Part shown: positions 1 to 10,264 of the stretch, piece after piece
Layout: every line of letters begins with the position of its first letter
How positions within the stretch are numbered: position 1 is the stretch's first letter
Source of the DNA: Haplosporangium gracile
Taxonomy: Eukaryota; Mortierellomycota; Mortierellomycetes; Mortierellales; Mortierellaceae
Assembly (NCBI GenBank): GCA_015499985.1
Contig: JAAAUF010000163.1
Coordinates: 23,698 to 56,092 of the forward strand
Length of the DNA stretch: 32,395 bases
Direction of reading: 5' to 3'
Translations under genes and position numbers: made by a program
Notes under the pieces: model-generated
What the model saw: the letters and a program-made list of their open reading frames with translations, nothing else
Databases searched by the model: none
What the model was told of the DNA's origin: nothing

Positions 1-1414
1 AAAAACTTGCCTTTGACGATCCAGAAAAGGAAGAAGGCAATGATTAGAAAGTTGAGGCATGCCTTCAAGAAATGACCCGTGTTCTCTGTCCTACATATTC
101 GTTGAAAAAAGAGTAGACCGGAGTGAGGAAAAAGCAACAACAGAGACAGTAAAATATACTTGTTTAAAAGATAGCACGAGATGGATTGGTCAGCCGACTC
201 GCACAAATTAGTCCGAAACATCTGCTTCGTTGTCGTTGGTTGGTTCGATCAAGGTGCGAGGGAAGGAAGGAGGAGAGATATTGTGCAGGGTGCCTGCAGG
301 AGGATGCAGGAAAGCAGGAAAGGAGGAGGGAAACAAAGCAATTATAAAGACACAAAAAATGAACGAGTAAAAAAAAAAAACTTACACAGCACCATCCTCT
401 TGTGCTTCCAAGTAGGTGTTGTATTTCATGTCGGGAGTACGACCATGTCTGAGAACAATAAACGAGTGCTCCAGGTTGGTTCCTGTCGCCCAGAGCGATA
501 GCGGAGGCGTCATGATGTCAATCACAAACGAATCGATAATGTCGCTGAAAGCACCTCCCAACACCACACCTATCCATTACACATTACCAATAAAGGGCAT
601 GTAAGTAAAGTGGCTTCTTGCCTCCAGCAGTTCAGCTTATGAGAGATACGAGAAGGAAACCACTCTGGACTTACCGATTCCAAGGTCAATGACATTACCA
701 CGGTTCACAAACGCCTTCCACTCGTCCCAGAAATAAAAAATGGTCTAAGCAAATGAAATCAGCAAGAACCACAGAGCGACAAGGTTTTTTTGATTAGTTC
801 ATCATCTAAGTTTTCTTCACAACGGCCCTTCCTTCCCTCCTTACCGCTTCCTTCTCTGGTCTCGTTGGTCCCCTATTTCAGGTTCAGGCAAGATTGACAG
901 CACTTCCTTCCGTTTCTCCTTCGTTGGTCTGCAACTGAATTCTTCCTCCCCATACAGACAATACAAAGCAATAGCAATTTACTTTCTGGGTAACATCGGC
1001 ACTATCCATGACCTTGACGACCACACTCTCAACCACCCCATGGTTCTCATGCGACACCAACGGCTGGATCAACTGGGGTAACGAACACCTCTCCCCCGGT
1101 GCATGATCATGTCCGTCGTCGTCGTGGTCATGATCATGGTTCTCTTTGCCATAGTCATCAGTGCCATTATTGGGATAAGCCTGGTATTGGAGTGGAGTCT
1201 TTTCGTTTGTAGCCGCTGAGTTGGGCACGACACCATCGGCCGAGACAACTGTCATATCTGAAGCTGTGGATTGATGCTGTTGCAGGGGCGGTGGTGGAGG
1301 ATTGGCTGCGGAGGATCGATTGGCCGCACTTCCGGAACCGTTACTTGGATTGTTGCCATTGTTGTTGTTGGTATCACTGTGGCCCGTGGACCCATATCCG
1401 AAGAAAGAGCTCAT
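1..1414 (-). CDS. MscL-family large-conductance mechanosensitive channel (3' end outside window)
   Basis: Predicted exons on the minus strand are 983-1414, 675-744, 386-569 and <1-90, with all splice phases consistent (0, 1, 2). The visible product is 258 residues. Residues 1-144 are a low-complexity tail rich in Asn, Ser and Pro, with a His/Asp run (HDHDHDDDGHDH) near residues 93-104. From about residue 145 the sequence matches the MscL fold: a short helix (FVNRGNVIDLGIG), TM1 with GVVLGGAFSDIIDSF, the DIMTPP turn, a periplasm-like loop, and TM2 near residues 238-258 (LNFLIIAFFLFWIV). MscL proteins are pentameric tension-gated pores that release solutes under osmotic downshock. Homologues are known in some fungi, but which membrane this one sits in is unknown. 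The cytosolic C-terminal end lies beyond base 1. The call is strong; the exact N-terminus is the first ATG in an open frame. Confidence 0.88.
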
Positions 1415-2797
1415 CGTTATTTAATCGGGGTGATGATGGTGGTGGAGGACCGTGGACTGTTAGACTGCTGGACTTTTGGGGCTGGTGCGTGGAGGACGGG
1501 AAGGGATAAAAAAAATAAATGTGAGCAGAGCAAGAAGCGGGAGAGAAGAGGCGACAAGAGTGAAAGAGAGGGAAAAGAATAGAAGGGTGAGAAAATTTTC
1601 TCGTATTGGTGCCTGAAAATTGTGGGTGGGGTAGGAGGGTGTGGAGTGATGTGAGTCTATATGAGATTGGAGTGTGATCCTGTTGGGAATGAAAGGAAGG
1701 AGGTGCAAGAGTGATGATGAGAAAGAGAAGAATGAAGGGAAAAAAGGAGGAGTGAGCAAAATAGAAAGAGGGGCGGGAAAAGAAATAAAACAGGGTGAGG
1801 GTGAGAAAGTATCGAAAGTCAAGAAGAAAGGAAATGAAAAGTTCCAGACCCTCGGAATAGGGAGGGCGACAAAGTTCAACTGGCTGTTCATGTTGTTCAT
1901 GGTTCACCCGTTCGCCCGGCGTATCTTGCGTGAACAAAAATACGGCCCAAGGCTTTTCTTTGAAAATGAATATAAACATACACCACTAGTTTTTTTTTTT
2001 TTTGTTGGAAAAGTATCCTATGCTATTGTTGCCATTTTTTGTTATATATTAAAAAGATAGGCAACCAATTTGAAAAAGGGCAATTGTCATACCGCACCGT
2101 CCTCATTCTCTTCCACACCTCCCTCTTGCCATTTCAAAGTCCGAAAGTCCAAAAAAACAAAGTCGCAACGAAAAAAACACATGGATCGAAAACAAGAGCT
2201 CAGTGGACATAAAAAAACGGCAACAATCGCATCACATCATCCAATTCTTGACTCAAAGGAGCGATTTGAGCAGCATGTGTTTTTTATTGCATATTTTTTT
2301 GTGGTTGTTTGGTTCGAGACGCTTAGCAGAAGGGGTAAAAAAGGATGGATCCGCAAAGGAATTGAGACGCAAACAGGTAGTAGAAGTAGAAGAATACATT
2401 TTTTTGTGCCTAAGCTTTTTTTTTTCCAAAGCATTTATGGTACAACCCGAAACGAAAGGAGAAACAGAAAGAGAGTGCAAAAGGAAGAGAGAAGAAAAAG
2501 AGGAAGAGGGGAATAAGCGAGAAAAAGAAATGTGGATGAATGAAAACGAAAAGGGAAAAAAAAAATATCAAGCTGGGTAAAAATTGCAATAACGCAAAGG
2601 AGCATATAAACGACTAAGAAAGAAATCAATGAAAACCATGTACAAACAAAAAAAAAAATAAGAAAAAAGAGGCAACAGACAAGTGAAAAAAGAGAGAGAA
2701 AAAAGAGTGAATGACAACAAAGCAGACGGGGAAGCACAACAAACAAGCCTGATCCTTTGCTCCTGTCAAGGAGCGCGCATGCTTGCTTAAGAGCCGC
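1415..2797. other. Intergenic: CT-rich leader/promoter of the MscL gene and 3' flank of the KH gene
   Basis: No supportable gene. On the minus (sense) strand, the roughly 450 nt upstream of the MscL ATG are dominated by C and T. Open frames here are low-complexity Phe/Ser/Leu or Lys/Glu/Arg translations of this biased DNA. The part near 2440-2720 is A-rich and probably contains the 3' UTR of the KH-domain gene. Confidence 0.6.
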
Positions 2798-5700
2798 TTA
2801 TCGGTCCCATCCGACAGCACGGTTGCCATCGCTGGCGCGGTTCGCACCTTGGCCTCCGAACTGCTGCGACGAAGTGTCCATATAGAATGGCGCGGCAGTG
2901 GCCGAGAGTCCAGGAGTTGATGGGAGCTTCGAGCGAGCATCTTGGCCGTTTCCAAGACCATCACCTGTCTCTCCAAAACTGCCAAAACTGGGTCCACCAA
3001 CAGTCGCGTTGGTGTTGTGTGCTCCAAAGGCTCCGTTAGCCGCCGATGGCAGAAAGCTCTGGCCTTGGACCGACCCGCTCAACTGTCCGTAACCATGGGC
3101 TCCGTCTCCAATGATTCCACCAAAACCGCTCGAGAAAAAGCCGCGGTCCTCCTCAAACCTCAACTCAGAACTAAGTCCAGGCAATCCAGAGCTATTGCCT
3201 GCGTTGCCTCCAACAGCTCGATTCTGACCAATCCTTCCTTGGGACAAGCGTGATCCGCCAAGGCTCAGATCACCCTCCTGCTTCTCCATACTATTCACGA
3301 GCGAGCCCTGGCCAAAGATATCAATCCCTCCATTTCCAAGACCTGCCGCATAGTCTCCGTTCTTCTGCGAGAAGAACGCCTGTTGCAGGTGGGCACTGTG
3401 GGTCGACCCTGCAGACCCACGGCGGTTGAGAAGACTGGAAGACGAAGAGTTGTGGGAAGAGTATCCTTCATATCCGCCGCTGAGTCCACTCGAGTGATAA
3501 CCCTGTTGCAATTGCTTGTGCTGCTGGAAAAGCGATGTCGGGGTGCTGTGCATCCTGTGCCTGTTCCTCATCTCATCAAAGACCTCGTCGCTATCATCCT
3601 CCGTTGAAATCTCGTCGCTGTTGACGCTTCCGCCTGCAGACCCAGGTCCACCTCCAATATGACCGAGACCCATGGTGTGATGACTTGCCGCGCTGTTTTG
3701 GCTCGAATGACGCTGACGCTGCTGTGGGTAAGAGCCGCCATGGTGGACAGGCAGGTGCGTCGGGAATGGTTGACCAGCAAACGAGGCCTGCGAGTTTGGG
3801 GCCTGGGAGTGGAGGGGCGACTGTTGCAGCTGTGGTTGCTGTTGTTGATATCCGGTGCGTACGCCGCTTCCGCTGTTCAGTGCAGGTCCATATCCTGCTC
3901 CGAAGGCCGAACCAGCCAGCATCTTGTCTTCCAACAACTGCATGCTGCCGCGAGAGGCTGCAGATCCTGAAGAGGGTCTTGAGGTCGATCCAGCCTGGTT
4001 CGAGGTTGACAGGCCCATCATGTTTCCATAGTTGCCAGGGGTTCCTGTTGGTCCGTGAACAGGAGAGTTACTACCAGAATAGCGGTGGACGGGGGTCATG
4101 TTGCCCGACATCTGGAAGCCAGGAGCCTTGTTATAGGCAGTCTCGGGTGTGTGCATAGTGGTATGCGGGGGCTGTGTGTAGCCACCTGGTGAATAATACC
4201 CACTGCCCTGTGCCAATCCGCTCAAAGAAGTCGTCGAAATACCCTGAGGCGATGAACGCAAATCGCCAATCGAGCCAAGGTAACCTCCGGGGGATTGAGA
4301 CTGTCGCTGTTGTTGCTGGTGCTTTGTGGTGGCCCAGAGGTCCTGTGGCAAGGAAGCCACCCTAGGGAATGCGCTCGGACTACCAGTGGTTTGGCTCAAG
4401 CCGGGCACAGGTCCCAATCCAAACGTAGGTGTGCCTGTGATCGATGTACTGGTTGTTCCAAGTGCCGTGGGAGAGTTCTGGAAGGCACTCATGTGACGAG
4501 CATGCTCGGGCCATCTTGAGGGTGATGTCGACAATGACGAAAGGACTGAACCAGTATTCGGCGTAAAAATAGACCTGATGTCTGATGATCCCAAGCTCAT
4601 ACCTCCCATACTGTTGCCAAGACTGTCAAAAGTATCCCGTCCACCGTCAAAGAGGCTGTAATCGAGGGATGTTTGAGGAAGGATGTCTAGTTGAAGGGTA
4701 ACAAATGAAATGATATGAAGTTAGTCCATCGGTTCTGTAAATGACTCTTCCCAAAATATTACACAACAAAACAACCTACCACCAACACCAAGAGAGGTTG
4801 GTTGCCTGTTCGGGAACTGAACCAAAGACTCGGCAAAAGAGTCTGATCGAAGTCCTGGGATGAGAAGCTCGTCCTCGTCGACAAGGACCTGATGGCTAAT
4901 CAAATACCGAGTCAATCTCTCTTTGGCTTTTGGAAGGCGCTCCTCGTTGTTCCTTGTGTATTCAAAAACGAAAACATGATCCGGATGGATCTCAACGACC
5001 TTGTCCTCGCTCTCTTTCTCCTCAGACTTGGCGGCTCCGTTGTCATCAGTGCCGTTAGAATCTTGAGTCGTTGCCGTATCCAGACCAGTGAGCTTGGTGT
5101 TGATGGGAGGCGACATGAGAGTAATGTTCCAATCCTGCTTGATGACATCGACAACATCCTTCTGAAACTCTGAAAGCGACAGAGCGTTAGCCATGGAGTC
5201 GGAATATGGCACCGGGTAGACGTACTGCTCCTCGACAACAGACAAAAGCATAGCTACCGCCTGCTGCATAAGTGAATCGGGTCCATAGATCGAAACCGTA
5301 TCGCGTCCAAGCTCTCTTGCAGGGAAGAAAATGGTGGCGTTGGTAGCGTCGTGAATCTCCCGCAGAGTAATCGCATGATCCGAAAGCAGATTGAGGTGTT
5401 GGTGCTTGGGGATGTCCAAATGTTGGTAGATAAAGTCCTTGTCTTTTGGGCTCACAAGTTCCATGACAGCCTGCTTGAGGAAATCCAGGTTGACAGCGTT
5501 CTTGGAAGGAGTACGCGCCACCACATTGTCCAGATTATCGTAATAGCCTCCCAGCTTTGCAAACTCCTCGGCGTTCGAAAACTTGACGTATACTCCAAAT
5601 TTCTTCATGATCCGTTGAATGTTCTTGCCACCAACACCAATGATCCGCTTGTGGTATGTTTCCGGGACAAAGAACGAGATCTCTGCAGGCAGTTCCTCCT

Positions 5701-8440
5701 GAAGCAATTCGAGCGCCTCCATTGCCTTGGCAGCGATGCTTGAGCTCAAGTCGACATAAAAGTTGTACTCGTTGCACTGATCAAACTTGATTTTGGCGCC
5801 TGTAGTCTTCATGATCCTATTGATCTTGCCGTTCTTCTTGCCAGAGATAAACTCGCGGTGTTCGTTCGCCAATTCGACCGAAAACTTGAATTCCGACGGA
5901 AGCGCCTTGACGATCTCGGCTCTCGTCAAACACATCATCGCCTTTCTAGCCTGGACCTCACTGCCACACATCTGAAAACCGTTGGCGCGGTATTCGATCT
6001 CGGCTCCGGAAGACTGGGAGACGACCTTGCAGATCCCGGCAAGGGCTGCAGGCGACTGTAACGTGTGCATCGAGTGAGTGATGTCCCGCATAAGAATTGA
6101 GCCAGAGTGAAAATGACACGACTATCATTTTACCACAAAAAAAAAGATCAAGCGCAACATTATGATGTTAGGCTCCTGAACTAAAAACCTGGAGTAACAC
6201 TGGGCACATATGTTATTTTGGCACCCGACCAAAGTCATGGTACTTACTAACTGCATCACTGTGCGGATTGTTCTCTCGACGTTCACGTTCGACTGTCCAT
6301 ACACAAAGATGGTGGGATAAGTGCCACCCAGAGGAGGGAAAGCAATGAAGGATGCGTTGTCGGTCATGATGGCGCGGAGCTTCTCTCGGTGATTGAGCAG
6401 CATCCAATCCAGCTTGCGTGCAGCAATGTTGACGGTGCGTGTGCAAGACATTGATTCTGTCTGCGCACGAAGACAAGCATTGTGGAGAACTGCCTTGGCC
6501 TTAGCAACTTGCTTCGCCTCACCCGTGATGTGGATATCGTTGTACCGAGGGTCAACAGGGCTGCCACTCTTGTTGGAAGTTTGGACAAAGGGCGACGTCA
6601 AGTAAATGTTGGTTCGTGTGCTCGCCATAAGATCCTGAAGTGCCTGTCGCTTCCTGCCGCCAATCATGTTTTGATACTTCAGCTCAACCGTCAGGCTGTC
6701 CGAGATAATACCAGGTTCCAGTGTGTCAATGGCCACAAGCAACAATGCGCGAGCAGCCTCGGCATTCTCCCATGTTCCTGTCACGACCAACTCAACCATT
6801 TCCTGTCTGGAAAAAGCAGCGACTGCCTTTTCAGGCGCTGTAGGTGGGTGAATAGGGCTGGACAACAAGGCGATTGATGTCCTGGTCGATGCTGAGATCT
6901 TATCCACAGCTGTCTTGAAAAGAGGCAGGACAGTAAAAGTACGTGCGAATGCAGTTGGTGCTGTAGCAGATCCCTGTGTCAGAGTTCTGGCATCGAGCGA
7001 TGCGTGGGAATCGTTGGAGTGCGAGGTGAAGGGTGGAAGAGACTGAGTGTTCCGGGTATTGGGATCTGAAGGACCGTTGTTGGAGCCTTCTGCGGGTGCC
7101 GAGGCGGGATCGGAAGATGCCTGCGCTGTTGATTGTGCAGAGGTTGTATCTGGTCCTGTAGCAGAGGTGGTAGTAGTGGTAATCGAGGATCCATTGTGCT
7201 CCTTGCAGCTGCTCTGGTCCTGATCCTTGTCTTTGTCGTGTTCCTGAGTATGCTTTGTCTGGTCGACTGGAGGCACTGGTGAAGTGATCAGAGCCTTGCT
7301 GACAGGGATAGACAGACGTGGCTAAATAGGTACGTAGAATATCAATGGTAGCCACGGTTAGTTAAACGAGGCAAAAAGGTAGCGTTAAGAGAGTGAGAAC
7401 CAGGTGAACCCAAGACACAGGGGGATCACGCGAATCACGAAGGACGAGCGAATAAGAAGACGAGGACGAGTCCCCGATCCATAGAGAGAGAGAGAGAGCG
7501 GATCAGAGTCAGGGTTCTGAAAAAAAAAAAGGTTGAGTTATGTCAATTATGAAAATGAGAATACCAGAGAAAAAAAGTTGGAAATTTTAAACAGTCATAG
7601 TCACATAAACAAACCACTCCGCCTGGTATTTGTGTAAACAAACCACAAGACACATATACACATGTACACATATATGTAGACTCGCTCTACTCATACTCAC
7701 TCGTTTCGTCTGTCTGCAAGGATAGGTAAATAAAAAAAATCCCCAAAACAACGAAAAAAATAACCTTTGAGGGGTTGTAAAAAAAAGTGCGAGAAAAGCG
7801 AACGAGAGGGGTGGGACCAAGGAGACGCAAACAACTCCAGTAGAAATCAATACACCAAACAAAAAAAAGAAAAAAAAATATTAACGAATAAAAACTGATC
7901 AGTCCTGTCAAACTTCTTCTGAGCTGCTGACTACGGCATCTTGTCGACGGTGACTCGGATGGGAACAATGACCAAAATAATATGGCACTTGTACGTAATA
8001 AACTTTCTGAACAAAGAATAGCACTGGAGCGAGAGTGAAAAAAAACTGAAGGGAGGATGGGGAAGAAGGGGAGAGGGGAAAGGAGGGAGGCGGGGGTAAG
8101 GGTAAGAGTAGATTCATCGTACCTTCAGAGGGCTGTTGCGCATGAGTGCTCCTCGAGCATGCATCACATCAGAATAGGCTCCAGACAACGTGACATTGTA
8201 GACTACCACGGATGGGTAGCGGGTATCGAATGAGGAGAGTCTCCCCCCTACCAAGGACTGATGTGAGTTTGTTCCAAAGGTGTTGTCGTTGCTGGCATGG
8301 ACGTCGAGGCTGGCCTGGCAGTGGTTCTGCTGGGCGATGTCTTCGCAGAGGAGCTGGAATGTTCTAGTCATCGCATCGTCCACGGTTCCGCCAGCCTGTG
8401 CGGAGGGAAAGCACAGGGAGAGGATCGTATTCCCTTCCAT
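2798..8440 (-). CDS. Multi-KH-domain RNA-binding protein, Bicaudal-C-like
   Basis: Four exons are predicted: 8123-8440, 6248-7321, 4780-6121 and 2798-4686. Phases agree at each join (0, 0, 1) and give 1540 residues. Residues 1-910 hold several KH-like modules. The clearest has IIGVGGKNIQRIMKKFG with the GxxG loop at about 626-629. Others are FISGKKNGKINRIMK near 555-568 and NMIGGRKRQALQDLM near 324-338. A Ser/Thr/Pro-rich insert occupies about 122-225. The last 630 residues are disordered-looking and rich in Gly, Ser and Gln. KH domains bind single-stranded RNA; fungal proteins of this layout resemble Bicaudal-C, so a cytoplasmic post-transcriptional role is the inference. The first intron (7322-8122, 801 nt) is unusually long, but the join restores a KH-like end (SPLK/PRLSIPVSKALI). 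The reading frame is also open upstream of the chosen ATG to about 8730, without another ATG. Confidence 0.85.
7322..8122 (-). other. Long intron 1 of the KH-domain gene
   Basis: The donor is AAG/GTACGA at the 8122 side and the acceptor TATTTAG/CCA at the 7322 side, both in phase 0. On the sense strand the interior is T-rich and C/T-rich with no convincing exon. It is about eight times longer than the other introns of this gene (126 and 93 nt). Confidence 0.7.
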
Positions 8441-8824
8441 GTCCTCAAGTGGGTAGAGGGGTAAGAGAGATTCCGGCGTGGAGGTGGAAAGAGTAGTGGA
8501 GAGAGCTGTTGTTGTTGTACAAGGGCGTATCGGCTGGTTGAAGTATTGGTAGGAGGGTGAGAGACAGTGGGTTGAGTTGGTTAAAGGTGTTGTTATTTTT
8601 TTTTTTGGCGAGGAGGAGGAGGAGAAAGAGGCGGGGCTTAAAGGACTCGCTCGGTGTGGTGTTGTAGAAAGGAAAGAAAAATGAAAAAGGAGAAGACGAC
8701 AAAAAGAGACAAAGAAAGATGATGCTTACAGGGTAAAAAAATGGACGTTCCCTTTTTTTTTGTGCCTAGCTAACTGTTCAGAGGAGAGGGGTGGAGGATA
8801 AGAAGGGAAGGGAAAGGGAAGGGA

Positions 8825-8849
8825 AAAGGAAGGAAGGAAGGAAGGAAGG
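8825..8849. repeat. (AAGG)n microsatellite
   Basis: About six tandem GGAA/AAGG units, preceded by looser GGAAAGG copies from 8805. It lies in the upstream region of the KH-domain gene. Confidence 0.85.
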
Positions 8850-9239
8850 TTTCAACGAGAAAAGAGTGTCGTGTTGCCCATTGGAAAGAGTGTAAGGGAA
8901 AGAGGTAGAAAAAAAGGGATGAGAGGTGTGGGGAATGGAGAGAAAAGAAAGGGAAAGGGAAAGGGATAGGGATAAGAGAAGCGGAAGAAGAAAAAGTAGT
9001 AGAAGAGTAAGAGTAAGAAAGAGAAATAAAAAGTTAGTTTATGAGCCAGACAGATCAGGGTTGAATTGGTTTGCGAGGAGGATGACAAAGGAGAGGATGT
9101 GTTTTAGTATGTTGTGTGTCGCGTACAGAGTGAATACAAAGGATACACAAGGGAACACAAGCGCACACAAAAGGTGAGAAAGGAAGGGAAAGTGTGTTGG
9201 ATCACTAGGGTGGAGAGTATATGGGATATGGGGTATGTG

Positions 9240-9418
9240 TGGTAGGAGGAGAAGGAAGATGAGTAGGAGGAGGAGAAGGAAGATGAGTAGGAGGAGGAGG
9301 AAGAAGAAGAAGAGAGAGAGAGGAAAGAGAGAGAGAGAGGAAAGAGAGAGAGAGAGGAAAGAGAGAGAGAGAGAGGAAAGAGAGAGAGAGAGAGGAAAGA
9401 GAGAGAGAAAGAGGAAGT
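9240..9418. repeat. Purine-rich minisatellite (GAAGGAAGATGAGTAGGAGGAG, then GAGAGAGAGGAAA units)
   Basis: Two near-identical copies of a roughly 24-nt GAAGGAAGATGAGTAGGAGGAG unit are followed by about six (GA)n-GGAAA units of 15-20 nt. The sequence is pure purine over more than 150 nt on the plus strand, so it is pure pyrimidine on the sense strand of the downstream KH gene. Confidence 0.85.
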
Positions 9419-10264
9419 AAAAAAGAAATGAATAGAAATCTACCATTCATTCATGTTTCACCCCTTGGGATACGATGACGAAGGTAGAAGAAAATGAAAG
9501 AAGGCAAAAATGTAGACTGCTGCAAAAGACAACGTCGACGATCCTACATATCCCCATCGTCAAAAATAAAGGTGCATGGGCTGATCGCTGCTGCTTGTGC
9601 TTGTTATTGATGTTGTGCCTTTTTCGTTATTGTTTTGTTTTGTTTGCCGTTAATGCTGTTTGTTTTTTGTGTTGTGTTCGTCAAAAGCACAACGGCTGCT
9701 TCAAGTCTTTTTTTCTTCATTTTTGTTTTGGCGGGAAGGCTAATACCCCGAGTTTGCATGAATTTGTCGTCAGGCCAAGTTTGTTCAGGAACGGGAAGGA
9801 GAAAAAAAAAAGACGGTGAGGCAGTGTTTGTCCTCATCACTCTCGCAATATACCTCTCCCAGTCTTGTCTGGCTGTCAGCTGGATGAATAAAATCATTAA
9901 AAGGGAGCGCCTTTTCTTCTTTCACCCCCTGTGACATCGTTCGCTGTTTTGTCTGTTGGCGGAGCCAATTTATCGTCGCGTGGCGGTGGCGGTCATAGAG
10001 CTGATGATGACGGTGTGATGGTAGCGATGATGACGATAAAAGATGAGAGTACCAACCTCCGCTCCAGCAAATGAAAAACCGTTACCATCAATGGCGCCTA
10101 CAGTAAATAAATAGCCTGGCGAATAGAAATACATATAAGATGAATAGGCCACACGGGGGTAACCTTCTTACTCGGCTTTGCCATTCGACCATGAAGAAAG
10201 AAACGAAAAATGTTGTACATAGCTTTTTGTTTCGTTTATTAACCATATTACAAGAGTACCATTA

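Larger units (their letters stand above)
8441..10264. other. Intergenic: leader/promoter of the KH gene with GA-rich repeats; 3' flank of the pseudokinase gene
   Basis: No supportable gene. The plus strand is strongly purine-rich from about 8620 to 9420 and contains AAGG, GGAGGA and GAGAGAGGAAA repeats. On the minus strand a continuous frame runs into the KH-gene ATG from about 8730 but has no ATG, so it is read as 5' UTR. Open frames around 9040-9450 are translations of the repeats. The block 9600-10150 is T-rich and shows no exon I trust. Confidence 0.55.

Noticed and set aside
1374..1979. 201-codon minus-strand frame upstream of the MscL gene
   Set aside because: The translation is Phe/Ser/Leu/Pro-rich from CT-rich leader DNA, overlaps the MscL start in another frame, and has no motif.
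9039..9446. 135-codon minus-strand Ser/Leu-rich frame
   Set aside because: It is a direct translation of the GA/CT minisatellite; both other minus frames are similarly open over the same repeat.
9970..10152. Small minus-strand frame with an exon-like piece (GAIDGNGFSFAGAE) after a TTTACTGTAG acceptor
   Set aside because: The only donor is weak (GTTGGT), no partner exon could be found, and joining it to the KH gene is not needed to complete any domain.
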